From positions 221,772,739-221,836,738 of the forward strand of contig CM061919.1 of the NCBI GenBank assembly GCA_031002005.1: a stretch of 64,000 nucleotides of DNA, given 5' to 3'. Source of the DNA: Vandiemenella viatica. Lineage: Eukaryota > Arthropoda > Insecta > Orthoptera > Morabidae. A model generated the notes under the pieces. It searched no databases and was not told where the DNA came from. It worked only from the letters and a program-made list of their open reading frames with translations. Shown piece after piece: positions 20,863 to 32,496 of this stretch (positions are counted from its first letter, which is position 1; every line of letters begins with the position of its first letter). Position numbers and translations under genes: made by a program.

Positions 20863-23800
20863 CACGTGGAGGTAGTACATACAAATATAGCAGCGCCAGT
20901 CCTGATTATGGATTTGCAGATGGTCTTCCGTAATCGCTCTAACGAGTGTTATTAATACGTTTTTCCCTTTCCGACTTAGAGACAAAATAACGCGACGCAC
21001 TGTTGCCCAAAGCTTAACAGACGCTCGCCACCATTGGCCTTCAGACTGTCCTTATACGCTGAAAGGTTAAATTCATTTCGCGAATTAGCTACGATCGAAG
21101 AATGAGGGTATTGTGTTGCTTCTTAAACTGTATTCATTACGGCTCAGCTGAATGGTGAAAGGATCAAGCAAGATGAATGATCTCATGATTTTATGAATCA
21201 GCATTCTGAATCATCGCTGTAATTACCTATTTCCTGTATTTTAGTAGTGGCATGAAAAGTAAACCAAGTTGACAGTGGCACTGTGTCCTAGATACCTCTG
21301 AGCTGACAAAATGGAAAGTGCTGTAAATTACGCACAAGAGTGTGAACACGGAGCAGGTTTTATCCAGAAGAGGATCTGCTGCAGTCGCTCCTTTGACGTC
21401 GCTCGTGACGAGAAAAACAGCAGGTAGCATCCGCTAATGACTGCAGACGTGACGGTTATTAGCAAATGTCAGACGCTGGCACAAAGGAAGGCGTGAGGAA
21501 TTTTCACGCCAACGCACTCACGGAAACTTGTTTAGTGTTCAGCGGGCGCGACGCTGTGTCGTGCTGGGATTCATCTGCTCTCAGTAAACATGAACGCATA
21601 ACATTATTCACGTACTGCGCATTCTGCTAGTAGATGTCAACAAAGTATTTTCTTGTCTTTGCTGCTACTACTCACCCTTTCATTTTAGTAGCTAGAAATC
21701 GGAAACCCATACACTGTTGTTATACATGAACAGACAAGTCTTATGCTACATCTACGAATATTCTTGGCTCTCGTCTACGGCTCTTGCTTTGTTCGTGTGA
21801 TGCTTAACGTTACTTGCATCACACTGCAGGAGTGTTATGCACGTTCTGTTAAGAGATACCGTGGCTATGTCTTTGAAACTTCACATATGGGCGACAACGA
21901 TTATGATGAGTACAAGCAAAGTTGAGAGCAAGGTGACACCTTACGTAGGGTTCCCTTCTGTCACAGAATCTGACGAATGTTTTGGAATTCCATGTGGGAA
22001 CATGTAAAGAATGATTCTCTTTCCAGAGATGCAGAGAGCATCATAGTCGTTTGGATGTCTAGAGAAACTGCGAGAAAAACTCCAGTTAACTTATTCTGCA
22101 CCATTGTAGGAAGAAATGACAAAAAAAACTGAAGAAACACTGAACTGTGTTGATAAAGACCTAATGTCGCATGTTAGAATACGGTGCAGTTAGAAATTCA
22201 GAAAAGAGTGCTTTTACAAAATATCTGAAGGAACCTGATTGCTTTTTCTGACCGTAATTTCTACTTTGGAGTTTAACCTCGAATTACAGAATTTTCTGTC
22301 TGTATCAATCCTTTATGTCATCAATGGAGAAACCTAGTGGAGAGCATTTCTTAAAGAAGAAATTATTCGTGATAATAATCACAGGTGGATTAACATTGCT
22401 GTTTCGGTTGAGACATTGGTTTGCCTGCTCGCAAAATATTTTCGTATATGAGGTTATTATCCATTTTTAAATTTTTTAGTAATTTTTGTCGTATAGTTTT
22501 GTGAATGTTTCACAACAGGATTTAGTGGCGAGTAGGTTTGGAGGCAGGGCTGTTGGCAGGTAGGCCGGGGTATCCGATATCGGCCGGAAGTGACCTCCGG
22601 AATGCCGGCCCACGCGCCGGGCCTCGCTACACAGGACCCGCCCTGGGATAACGGGACGCACAATGGCATTCCTCCTCTCCAGGGGGACACACGTATCAGC
22701 GAAACTGCTACACTTCCCTTATCGCTATTCTCAGAGCAGCGTAGCAACTCGTGTTACGATAGAAAGGAAAATGTCCGTAGCTAGGTAGTATTAAGAGCGG
22801 CTAATCACTTCACAACTTTACTTCTGGATGTAATTGAGTAATATTCGCAATTTACAGTGTTATTGACATCGCCACAGTACAGAGCCTCTGCCTCGCACGT
22901 GTGTACTTTCCGACAATCAGCACTCGACTCTCTTCACTCGCTCTCAACAACCAAAGATCTTAATACTAGTTACAGATTATAATTTATGCTTTCCCTAAAG
23001 ACTACACGCACTATTAACTGTGGAATCCTACAACACAATTACCTGCATCAGTACGTTCTTTTATAAATAGATTCAATTAATTACAGGAATGATAGATGGG
23101 ATGTCATTATTACAGAAGTATGTAAGGCAAAATAGAACCACATAATTTGGTTGCTTTAACGAATTTCAACGATGATACAAGTTCCTTTTCTTTCCTCAAA
23201 GTATATGGATACGGTATTCTCGGCTTTTGATTTCCTAAGCACGCAGAAGTAGACCCTCAGTTAAAAAGTTTCAGAAGTTACTTTCAGACGTTGATTACGA
23301 CTCGTCATACTTCCCGAATTACGTAAAAAGCAGCAGTGGTGCTGTTGACATTTGCAACAGGACTTAACTACTTTCTCGCGGGGAAAAGCAGTAGTCTAGC
23401 TGGGTGATTTCCTATGTTAATTAGCAGCAGGGCTTCCACAGAGTGACTAGCTGTTCGTGTGAACTCCTCACTCTTCTTTCGTTACCTAGAACGATTGAAT
23501 GTCAGTTTGCTAAATTAATTATATTGAATTACTAACCAGACAACAGTATTTTAAGGTTCGTTTCAGTAGCCTCTTGAACTACTACACAGATTCGAGGTGT
23601 TATCCGAAGTGATAAAAGCTTTTAATTGAAGTCCATTCCTCTTCAGTTAGTTTGGAATCATTTACACATGTTTTTTATACTCTTGAAATGGCATAATGAT
23701 TTTATAGTCTGTCCGGGAAAGGGTTCCAGATGTATAATACAAATGAGATGGGTGGACAAAATCAAACGAATCGCTGTGAAACCTCTTCTGGTTTCTTGAA

Positions 23801-24710
23801 GAGAAGCATATTAGCTCTAATAGATAACGATGCAGCATAAAGTGAACGAATTTGATTATTAGCAAGCAACTATAATCATAAATATACCGGTAGATTCCGG
23901 TAGATTTCACGTTCTCAAAATTAAAATTTTCTGGAAACTTTCAGCGTACATTTCTGCTAATGTAGTCTATTACAGTTTCTATATTATTGATTTCAAGAAA
24001 TGTTGGAAAGATTCCTTTTTTCGATGTTGGTTGACCTCACTTAATAACTGTGATTGATAACGAGATCTCTGTTATGTAGAGACAACACTGTGGGTGGGAG
24101 TAGAGTGGAGTAGCACGTACATTCCTTTGCACCAGTGCAGTGAGTAAAAATGGATAGAGACAAAAACCCAAATGGAGTTTTTTTCAGCCGTATGAGTCAC
24201 GTCATCCTATTCTTGAGGATGAAGTAAAAGCCGTGTTTTATTACACGCACGGAAAGTGGCCAGTAACATCAATCCCTTGTCTGTCAACCGTAGAATGTGT
24301 TAAATTATAATTGTAAGAAGTCGCAACTCGTAATTCAACAGCTAATACACGTCCATATTAACCGAAGGGAATGAGTGGATTGGACATACGTGCCAAACAG
24401 AATTGCTTTGGAATCGACAAAGAACTCGAAGTCGAAAAAAAACTGGAAACGAATTGTTCAAGGTGAAGGCACGGAAGCTGGGAAGATTTTGGCGTAAGTA
24501 AAAGAACTTCGCCGCTGATATGAAGTTACGGAAGTCATCCTTGGATGCCCCGTACTTCATAAGAAGCTAATAGAATTTGTCGTTGCGCCATGTTCCGAAA
24601 GTTAACAGAACACACTATTAAAAAAAGTGACAGTTAAAGTTACTTCCTTGCTTAGGTGTCCTTTTTTCAATCGCTCTTATCAGTTTAATTTCAGTCCAAT
24701 GGCGCGCGCA
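20863..24710. other. Unassigned, gene-poor 3.8 kb
   Basis: No convincing exon or element terminus. A GC-rich, CpG-containing patch at 22540-22690 stands out from AT-rich surroundings. At 24140-24300 a frame with the words ILEDEVKAVFYY appears across one frame change after an ATG. I do not recognise it and it may be chance. Minus-strand frames at 23662-23910 and 24342-24560 look random. Confidence 0.3.
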
Positions 24711-24728
24711 CACGCACACACACACACA

Positions 24729-24813
<85 letters not shown>
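24711..24813 (+). repeat. Compound (CA)n-(CT)n microsatellite
   Basis: About ten CA units (24711-24729) are followed by 41 CT units (24731-24813). It abuts the 3' end of the minus-strand LINE. Confidence 0.97.
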
Positions 24814-24814
<1 letters not shown>

Positions 24815-24817
<3 letters not shown>

Positions 24818-25722
24818 GTAATGTCTTTAGGCCATCACCTCTCCCATGTTATGAATCTTCACCACAACCTTCCCCGGCCATTTACGTATTCCAACTTTAA
24901 GTAGTTTCATTGTTTTTGGTAAACTGTCCATTATTTCCCTTGGTAATTTATTCAGTCATTGCACCATTACCTGCAAAAGAAATTTTCCCACTCCATTTCC
25001 CCAGCTTCTGATTATGGGCATCTCCTTTTCCATGCACGACTCTTGATCCTTCTACTAATATCCATCCATGTATTATAGCGATTGTAAGACTTGAACAATC
25101 CGAACACACTTCACCAGCCTTCTGTCTTCCAGTGACTACTAACCCAGCTCTTCGTCATATCAGTTTTGAGCGGTCTGGTGGCTCAGTGGTTAATGCGTCT
25201 GACTAAAGATCGAAAGGTCCCTGGTTCGAATCCCTGTCTCGTCGGGGATTTTCATAGTCACTTAACCCGACCTTCACCTCTAACACAGCTTGCTGTGTAA
25301 TGTGAAGTACCGTTAGAACGCTTCTGTCGTTTGGATTCCACGTTAAACTGTAGGTCCCCTGTACCCGGCAGGATTGCCGGGCTAGGTTAAGCCGGCTACG
25401 ACAGGGGCGGCAATGCGCAGCCAATTAGAAACTGTCACCAGGTCATTACGACCACACGAAATTATTATTTTATCATATCAGTTTACTGATTGCAGTCTGC
25501 GGTAATTTCCGCAAATACGTCTAGCTTCTCTCCTTTGTATCAGTTGAAACTCCTGAATTTGATAGCCCATCCCATCCACTCCACCATATTCAAGCAGTGG
25601 TGTGACCAAGGTTTTGTAACCCAAGATTCCTCACTTCATGTGGTACATTCCCTCATCACCCTCTCCAATATATGAAGGATTTTGAATTCTCTTTTTGCCA
25701 CCTACACAAAATGTCCTGAATC
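24815..25722 (-). mobile_element. LINE 3' end (same family), minus strand, interrupted
   Basis: Reading the minus strand from 25722, the sequence carries the 'gggttacaaaaccttggtca' stretch also present at 5286-5307. It then gives the VQR-type region (IQEFQLIQRREARRICGNY). After the SINE at 25167-25472 it reaches a tail with [20 protein letters not shown], the equivalent of NRLPGAVMNNLPKILKEF in the copy at 5236. Stops and frame breaks are frequent. This segment extends further upstream than the copy at 5236. Confidence 0.75.
25167..25472 (+). mobile_element. tRNA-derived SINE, family 2, full length
   Basis: The head is strongly tRNA-like: A box TGGCTCAGTGGTTAATGCG, then 'ctgactaaagatcgaaaggt', and B box GGTTCGAATCC. 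A 200-base body unrelated to family 1 follows, and the tail is 'attattattt'. A perfect 12-bp target duplication, TCATATCAGTTT, lies at 25155-25166 and 25473-25484. It was inserted into the LINE at 24815-25722. The well-preserved promoter boxes and perfect duplication make it one of the younger insertions here. Confidence 0.93.
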
Positions 25723-25734
25723 GAAATTGCCGAT

Positions 25735-25933
25735 GCATTCGGGAGAACGGCGGTTCGAATCCTCGTCCGGGCATCCAGATTTGGGTTTTCCATGGTCTCG
25801 CAAATCACTCCAGGCAAATGCCGGGATGCTTCCTTCAAAAGGCCATGACCGAATTCCTTCCTATTCCTTTGCCCCCCCCCCATCCTTACCCGTCTCTAAA
25901 GATCTCGCTGTTAAGAGACGTTAAGCAGTTAAA
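25735..25933 (+). mobile_element. tRNA-derived SINE, family 1b, 5' truncated
   Basis: It starts within the head at 'cattcgggagaacggcggtt', keeps the B box (GGTTCGAATCC) and the whole body, and ends 'gatctcgctgttaagagacg' plus 'ttaagcagtt'. A perfect 12-bp target duplication, GAAATTGCCGAT, lies at 25723-25734 and 25934-25945. Truncation upstream of the A box with an intact duplication shows it inserted as a truncated copy. Confidence 0.92.
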
Positions 25934-25945
25934 GAAATTGCCGAT

Positions 25946-28935
25946 CTTGGCAGTATTATTGTGTAGCACAACGAACAGCAACAAGTGTTGAGATCGACCA
26001 CTTTGTGGTGGGCTTTGTTCCAGCAGGTGGAGCATCTTGGTACTCATTCTATATATAACTGATGTAGATGATTTTTTTCATGTGCTAGTTAACCTCTGTT
26101 CGTTTTGGTTTCTTTATTTTTTATTAGTATTTGGAGTAGTCGTGAGGTGTCTCCCCTACTTCCTCCGGGCTGTCAGCGGGCCGCCGCGTCTGCTGTTTAT
26201 GTTCAACTTCCTCGGCCAGCGCAGCACGTGACGGGATTTATTTATTTTCTACTCGTTTGTTTCCTTAGAAGAGGGCGGAGTCGAAGGAGGGGATTTACAT
26301 ACATATGTAAAGCTTTCCCTCCGTTGCAGCAGCTGTAGGGCCTCGTAGAATCCACTTTCACACCGTGAAGACTGCTCTTTCACTGTTTTCTGCAAAAATC
26401 GATTAGGCATGACAGATTTAGATATCGAGCACTTTTCGATGCGATTTCTGCTCGAACCATCAGCCACCTGGCAGCCTTTTATTGCAGCATCGGAGGTATG
26501 TAGAGATTCTGATATGACTTGGTTTCCACTATCTACGCAAGTCGAGCGAAGTCCTAAATTTCTCACTCAAGGCTTAATATACCACACATCCGTACACTGT
26601 TTACATGATTCGTGAGCAAAGTGTCAGCAACTTCCCTTATCTGACCTTATCAATCCCAGAAAAAGGATCGGGTTGTGCATTATATGAAGCGATTGCTCTT
26701 TAACACCTAATTCTCCAAAATCATTTAAAGATATTTGATTTAGCTATTATACTGATAGAACGCTACAAATATGATTGTAGTTTCTTCGAGTTTTGGTGGC
26801 CAGAAAGGGTTGAAAAGGACAGATCTCTAAATACCGTTTGGAACATTAGAAAAATGAGGCAAAAAAATAAAAGGGTTGATATTGGGAAAAATAAGGGACT
26901 TGTCTCTTTCGTCTGAAAGAGTTGGTTTTTCTAAACAACTTTGTTTTCAAATAAAAGCAGACATGGAATACCGAGACACCAAAATCTGAGTGTTACATCT
27001 GAAAGGCTTTTTCTTATTTCTGTTTTGTTATGCACACCGCCGGGGCTTGTCAGTTGGCGTGTAGGAGTTACAGGCGGATGTATCATTCATGCTTGCCAGG
27101 TCCCGTTCGAAGACAGCCAGCCGCTTGCAGCTGATCCATCATTCACTGTTGTCTCTTTGTGTGAACAGTCGTTGGGCGGTCGTATTTGTTTTCACTTAAA
27201 CTATGACCCTCTTAAATCCATTCTCATGCTATTATTCTATTAAAAGTACATAAAATAATTCTTTCCAAGTGAGTACCCAAAAATTGTTTCAGATCTTCCT
27301 CGCACCCGTATCAATTCCTATTCACCTTTACTGTTTCAGAATCTGTAATAGAGATTAATGTTGTTACTTTAGAGTAGGGAAAACCCTTTTTTTTTGTTCG
27401 AAAAGTTTAGTAATGAAATCAAATTCATTGATGTAGAGTTCGTTTCTTATACACGCATCGAAGTTTCTGGTTAGTCGAGCGATGATTTAATAGGTTTTCT
27501 CTTGCGTATGCCTAAATTTTATTGCACTTTAGGTTAATATAAGTTTGTTTGTAACAGAATAAATCCAATTTTTAGTATTAGCAAATATAAGATTAACCTT
27601 ATAAACGAAGCAGGCACCACAAAAAATCTGTTTCCATTACAGAATTCCTTTTTCCCAGCTTTTACGTTACCTGCAGAAGTCTCGACTTATTCTGCTGCTA
27701 GCTGCTGTTGTATGATAAGAATTCGGTGCCCGTGTATTCTTCAGAACAGCGCTGGTAGTAATGTCAGGGACTTACTTGGCGGTTTTTTAGCTTTATTTGC
27801 CAGCCAATAGAAGTCACAGACAGGAAACTTCCATCCAAATTCACGGTAAAGTTTTTGATGAGATAGCAATGTGTTCATCCTGTGGAAGGAGGTTGATGCG
27901 AAGTTCCATTTGCTTTCTGACCGCGTCGCTTTACTTCCTCTCACGTCCCAACAAACACTTAAACCTCGCAGAGTGTAAGTGCCTTTGTGTAGTTATCTGT
28001 TGATGTTGAGAGAGGAGGGTTACTCCAGCCGAATCGACAACTCCCGGTGCAGCGGAACGGCTCGCGGATGTGACGTAACACTGTCGAAAGCTTTGTCCGG
28101 CCACTGCGCACGCGCCGGGTCACTGGGCTACCGAACCACTGTGCCAAAACGTCTGCTCCAAGCTACAGTTTGAGCGAATCTTTTTACAAATTCTATACGT
28201 ATGGACTTTTTTCTCCTCTCGCGCACTATGATTTTTTTGTACTACAGGACTATTACGAGGCAAAAAACTCGCTCTGTCTTTTATACCGTTATGTAAATTA
28301 CGGTTAGATGAAATGGCCTGAGCCAATCCTTTATTGTCCTTTGGAAGGAATAGGCTATTTGTATAAGCTTCCTCTTGTGTTTTCGGTACAATTCTTTTAG
28401 TGAAATGGATATTTCTTCAGGTGGAACTGCGTCGGGCCATATCTCGTCTTCCCCAATCCATTATTGCGCTCCTTTTACGTAACGAAGTAAATTCTTGGGC
28501 GTTATTTATAGGTTTCTGTATTTATTTTTATTTTTTTTTGTCGCTATTTTTTCCTCTCGTCCTCTGCGTCTTGAGTCTTATATATATGGATTTTCTGCTT
28601 TTACCTCTGCAGTGCTTCAGATTTCTTCGGCTTTGTATTGTATTATACGTGGATTGCTGTTCGTTTTATAAGATGCTCTAATTGTTTTTTGAAGCTTTGT
28701 CGGTCACAGGAAATTCGCATTCGGAGTTCATAAAAAGCAAAAACCCCAGATAGTTATAGTCTCATCTCACACTACTAAGCTCGGCGTGCTGAAGAGCCAA
28801 TTCAGATGGTGTTGCCATTTAATTCTGCTTCGTGCTCATTTCAGTGGATGGGGCCGTGTTATGTAGAGAAAGATAGTAGCTCCGGCTAAGTAAGGCTTCT
28901 TTGGAAAGGCCAGTGACCTTTGATGCACGCCTTCC
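25946..28935. other. Unassigned 3.0 kb
   Basis: A CpG-containing patch at 26150-26240 includes a CACGTG E box (26225-26230). At 27730-27980 and 28010-28160 lie two GC-richer blocks with overlapping short frames on both strands. The second has a weak tRNA A-box-like 'GGCACAGTGGTTCGG' on the minus strand but no good B box. I recognise no gene. Confidence 0.3.
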
Positions 28936-29065
28936 GTGTTAACTCATAGGTATGTAATAAATAACTCTCGGGTTTTCTGCCGGTTAATTGATTTATTTAG
29001 ATCTTTTAACAACGTTTCGGCAAATGCCATCGTTGCCTTCATCAGGTTAACTCTTACATACAAGC
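28936..29065 (-). mobile_element. Possible Penelope-like element 3' end
   Basis: On the minus strand the string 'cctgatgaaggcaacgatgg', then 'catttgccgaaacgttgtta', then 'ccggcagaaaacccgagag' resembles the 3' non-coding segment with a GCCGAAACGTT motif common downstream of Penelope-like retroelement ORFs. No reverse transcriptase or GIY-YIG coding is visible nearby. The call rests on a short motif and memory of the family. Confidence 0.35.
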
Positions 29066-29741
29066 ACTTTTTGATGTGGTGTCGTAGACCTCAATATCAG
29101 GTAGCCCCAGTATGGTTGCTTTGCATTTCGATAGTTGCACATTCAGGGGAACTGTACTACTTATCGAATTCGGTGTGTTATTCAAGTGACGTACGTTAAA
29201 CTCTAACACCTGAACGGAGTTTTCTGTTGAGTGTATTTATATTTGTGTCCATATTCTTGATGGGTAAACTAAAGGAATAATTTTTAAAAAAAGTTACGGG
29301 GAAACATGGCAAGAGGATAAAAGACCGAGAAGATCGAGGAAAAGATAGAATATAAATAACTGTGAAGGAACAGCTTTCAATCTTAGTGAAAATAATAGAA
29401 ATGAGAACGAGGATTTAATTCCTAAAATATTTGTAAGCGTGCCTAACACTTTTTATTCGCTTTTTGCTCTGAATTCAGTATTTGTTCACTTGAAAGGCGA
29501 AAAGTGTTTGGAAAGAAAGTAATACGCGAGGGTGATGAAACGCAATACAGTGCAAGGAAATCGCGAAACAAAAACGTTGGACGATAGCGCGTTCAAGGTT
29601 GTTCCTCGATTTGTTAAACTCTCTAATTTCCTTGCTGGTGAATGAACTGAAGTGTTCAAAACCTCGCAAGTCGAGGTACTTATAGATAGAACTCTTAATA
29701 AACTACAATGGTTAATTGCCCAGTAACTTTCATCAGGACTG

Positions 29742-29975
29742 GCTGGCAGGATAGGAGAGGCGGTGGTGCTAAATTCTTAATCACCAGGGTCAAATTCCAA
29801 ACTTCTTTGCCGTGAGGGCATATCACACTGTTGATGGTGATTAGTCGTCGTGTAGGGATGTTTAGTATGGCGTCCCCACTCAGGGTTCTTTCGGATGATT
29901 ATGCATGAATGTGCCTGCATCGGATTTCACCCTTTCTCTTCTGCTATCTTTTATTCATTCAGAACACAAACACCG
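29742..29975 (+). mobile_element. tRNA-like SINE, third type
   Basis: The A-box-like GGCGGTGGTGCTAAATTC is followed by GGGTCAAATTCC in the B-box position. A body with 'gatggtgattagtcgtcgtg' and 'atggcgtccccactcagggt' follows, then 'ggatttcaccctttctcttc'. The body differs from families 1 and 2. No clear target duplication. Confidence 0.5.
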
Positions 29976-31939
29976 ATCAATCATTTGCACAAAACAATAA
30001 ACACGTAAATAAACTTCTGTCCTTCGTTAAGGCAAGGAGAAACTATCACAATTTCAAAATTTCTGAAGAAAATTTATCCAACAACCTAACGTTTGAGGAG
30101 AAAATGATACTTTCGTTATTTCTGTGTACAGTTCTTATTAATTTCCATTTATGCCAATACTGCAGCTCTTCCCGTTCATATATCACTAGAAGAAACTGGC
30201 AGCTCTGTTTGTGTGTACAGAATTTTTATTCCTAAGATTTTACGCTTTTGGGTCACAAATAAAGTATATTAATAACAAACCTCGTTACAGTTCAATCTAT
30301 AAATTGAGTGCGTGTCATTTGGATCACTTCTCCTGATCTTCGGCAATTAATTATATTAACTTTCACACTGAACTGACACATTTTCGAAAACAATTCTTTC
30401 GTGAAGAGAGTTGCTGTACACTAGTACTGGATATCAAATGCAACGAAACTTCTTGGTCCCCTTGGGTCGTTTCGTTGCCATTTTTCTCCAAACAGCTTGT
30501 TCTGGTCGTGCCATTTTCGCGGAGATAAGTTCTTTAAATTTTTATGAGAGATTTTTGTCTTAGCTTTTTTTTATCAGGGCTTTGCGTCTTTTTACGTCGA
30601 ATTATTTAAATGTTACCATTATTCGATGTAGGGTCGGTGGTGTGATGCTGTGGTCGGAGACGGTTTTCCTTAATTCTGGAAGTTGTCGCGTCTCGTTACG
30701 GCGTCAACTATTACAGATGAGCCGAGTGTTTTTTGTGGTCGCCCGCTTAACGAAGTCTGGAATGCGGCTCTCGTCTCTGCGGACGCTATTCTGTAAGAGC
30801 TCCGTTTCGCAAACTCCGATTACGCCGTTGTCTTCGCTACAAATTAGAGTTCTGTGGCGTGAAGACTTATTCTGTTTAGCTTGAAAAAATTAGAAACGAA
30901 ATGTTAGTTACCAAACTCGTTACGTTTGTTCTGTAACATCTGCTAAATGTTTTGTTTCATAGCAAAAAATTAGACCATATCTGGTATATTCCTCTTAAGG
31001 CGTCGGGTAATGAGTAAGAAAATATGTTAAATGATGGAAGGTTAGCTTTGTATAATTGTTTAGACACATGGAAAATTCTCCTTTTTTTTATATTTTTATT
31101 TTTTTGACGTGGTTTCTCACCTTTTTACTCTTGAAGGAAGTTCCGTTGCGTCAGATTATAACCGTCTCTAATTGTTTATCCTCCAGTTATGGAGTGATGT
31201 ATTAGTGGTTTAAATACATCCTAAACTAACACATCGAACGGTGGTAGCAGAAATGTCACCTGTTCCAGCGTCACCTTAGAACAGAGAAAAAGAGCAGCTT
31301 CAGTTTTGTTCCAGTGTGGAATATAACTTCGACTGGCATTTCGGTGGAATTTTGGCAAATTTGCCGTAGACATTAATAATTTACTGTCCAGCCCAGATAT
31401 CATTCTTGCTAACTTTCGGTTAATTGAAGAAAAATACGAATTCTTGATATTTAATAGATTAATGTAATTTGCATAATTGGTTTCAGAATTGTCAGATGTT
31501 ATTTGAAGGCAACAATGGTTTCAAAGGCTAATCTTGTAACCTTTTGTCACAAAAATTTGTATATAAACACTGGATTTTAAACCGAATAACTTGTTTTCCC
31601 GGTTTTCAATTTATTAGTGAAGGATACTAGTGAAACAGTTAATTCCTGTTGCTCATCTCACTCCTGATTGAGTTTCGTCGTTGGTGCCAAGAATGTGCTA
31701 TAATTTCTATCCGAAAATTTTTTATACCTAACACGTAGGAAAACATGTACACTTATCTGAACATTGAACAATCATTAAGTTACGCTGTTCAGAGGGAATA
31801 AGTGTAAACAGGTTGGGGAATTTCTTCATGCACAGGGCGTGGACTTCATTCTGAATCAGTTACGCTGTCATCGTTCACATATTTCTTTTCTAATCTCAAT
31901 GGCTTCTGCTGACCAAACATTAGGCACGTGTTTTGAGAC
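29976..31939. other. Unassigned AT-rich sequence
   Basis: Open frames at 29909-30235 (108 codons) and 30582-30884 (100 codons) carry no recognisable domain and no codon-usage signature I would trust. Confidence 0.35.
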
Positions 31940-32162
31940 ATTTCTAGTATTGCATTATTGGCCGGGAAACCCCGAAGGATACCTTGGCTGCCGAGTTTTC
32001 CATTTGCCGCGAAAAGCACCCCTATCATGGGGACTCAGTTCGCCGCGTAACCCGAGCCACGAACGCAAAGCTCGTAAAAATTCCTCGAACCACCTGGATT
32101 CAATCCCGGGATCACGAGTGTGGCAGCAGAGTGTCTTAATCACTGAACTCTCACACCGGATA
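31940..32162 (-). mobile_element. tRNA-derived SINE (minus), another type
   Basis: On the minus strand an A-box-like GAGTTCAGTGATTAAGAC is followed by a B-box-like GGATTGAATCC, with the spacing of a tRNA head. The body runs to about 31940 with no poly-A. The 129- and 85-codon frames here lie inside this repeat. Confidence 0.6.
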
Positions 32163-32201
32163 CCATTTAGTGAACTGCTACTTATTTCTCTCTTTAATAA
32201 A

Positions 32202-32496
32202 GGGGCGTCCATTAATTACGTGAGGTGAAATTTAGGGGGGCGGCGAAAACTCACCAAGGGGAAGGGGGGAGGGTCAACGGAAATCTCACGAGGTTTTTAA
32301 ATTCTTGTAGAATGGTAGAGCTAAAAAAAGTCTCAAAAAGTTGCGAGGTCCATTCGTAGGGAGGGGGGGGGGGTCTCCGTGAAAATCTCACGTCTTTTAC
32401 AGTGGGGGAGGGGGTCCGACCAAATCTCACGAAGTCTCACCAGAGGGGGGGGTCCGGAATTCCGGAAAAATACCTCGCGTAATTAATGGACGCCCC
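32202..32496. mobile_element. Foldback element, GGGGCGTCCATTAATTACG family
   Basis: A 295-bp element with clean inverted ends (ggggcgtccattaattacg left; its complement, one mismatch in 'cctcgcgtaatt', right). The interior is strongly G-rich on this strand with repeated 'aaatctcacg' and 'aaaactcac' words. It is the best preserved of three family members here. Its immediate flanks are too short and AT-rich to fix the target duplication. Confidence 0.8.

Noticed and set aside
24140..24300. Possible decayed coding segment (ILEDEVKAVFYY words)
   Set aside because: It needs a frame change in a short span and matches no family I can name, so it could be chance.
24627..24821. 64-codon frame
   Set aside because: A translated (CA)/(CT) microsatellite.
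25185..25225. Possible functional tRNA gene
   Set aside because: A and B boxes are good, but there is no complete cloverleaf. A 200-base body, an AT tail and 12-bp duplications show it is a SINE head.
31839..32228. 129-codon frame as a gene
   Set aside because: Most of it lies in a minus-strand tRNA-derived SINE, and it ends in the foldback element.
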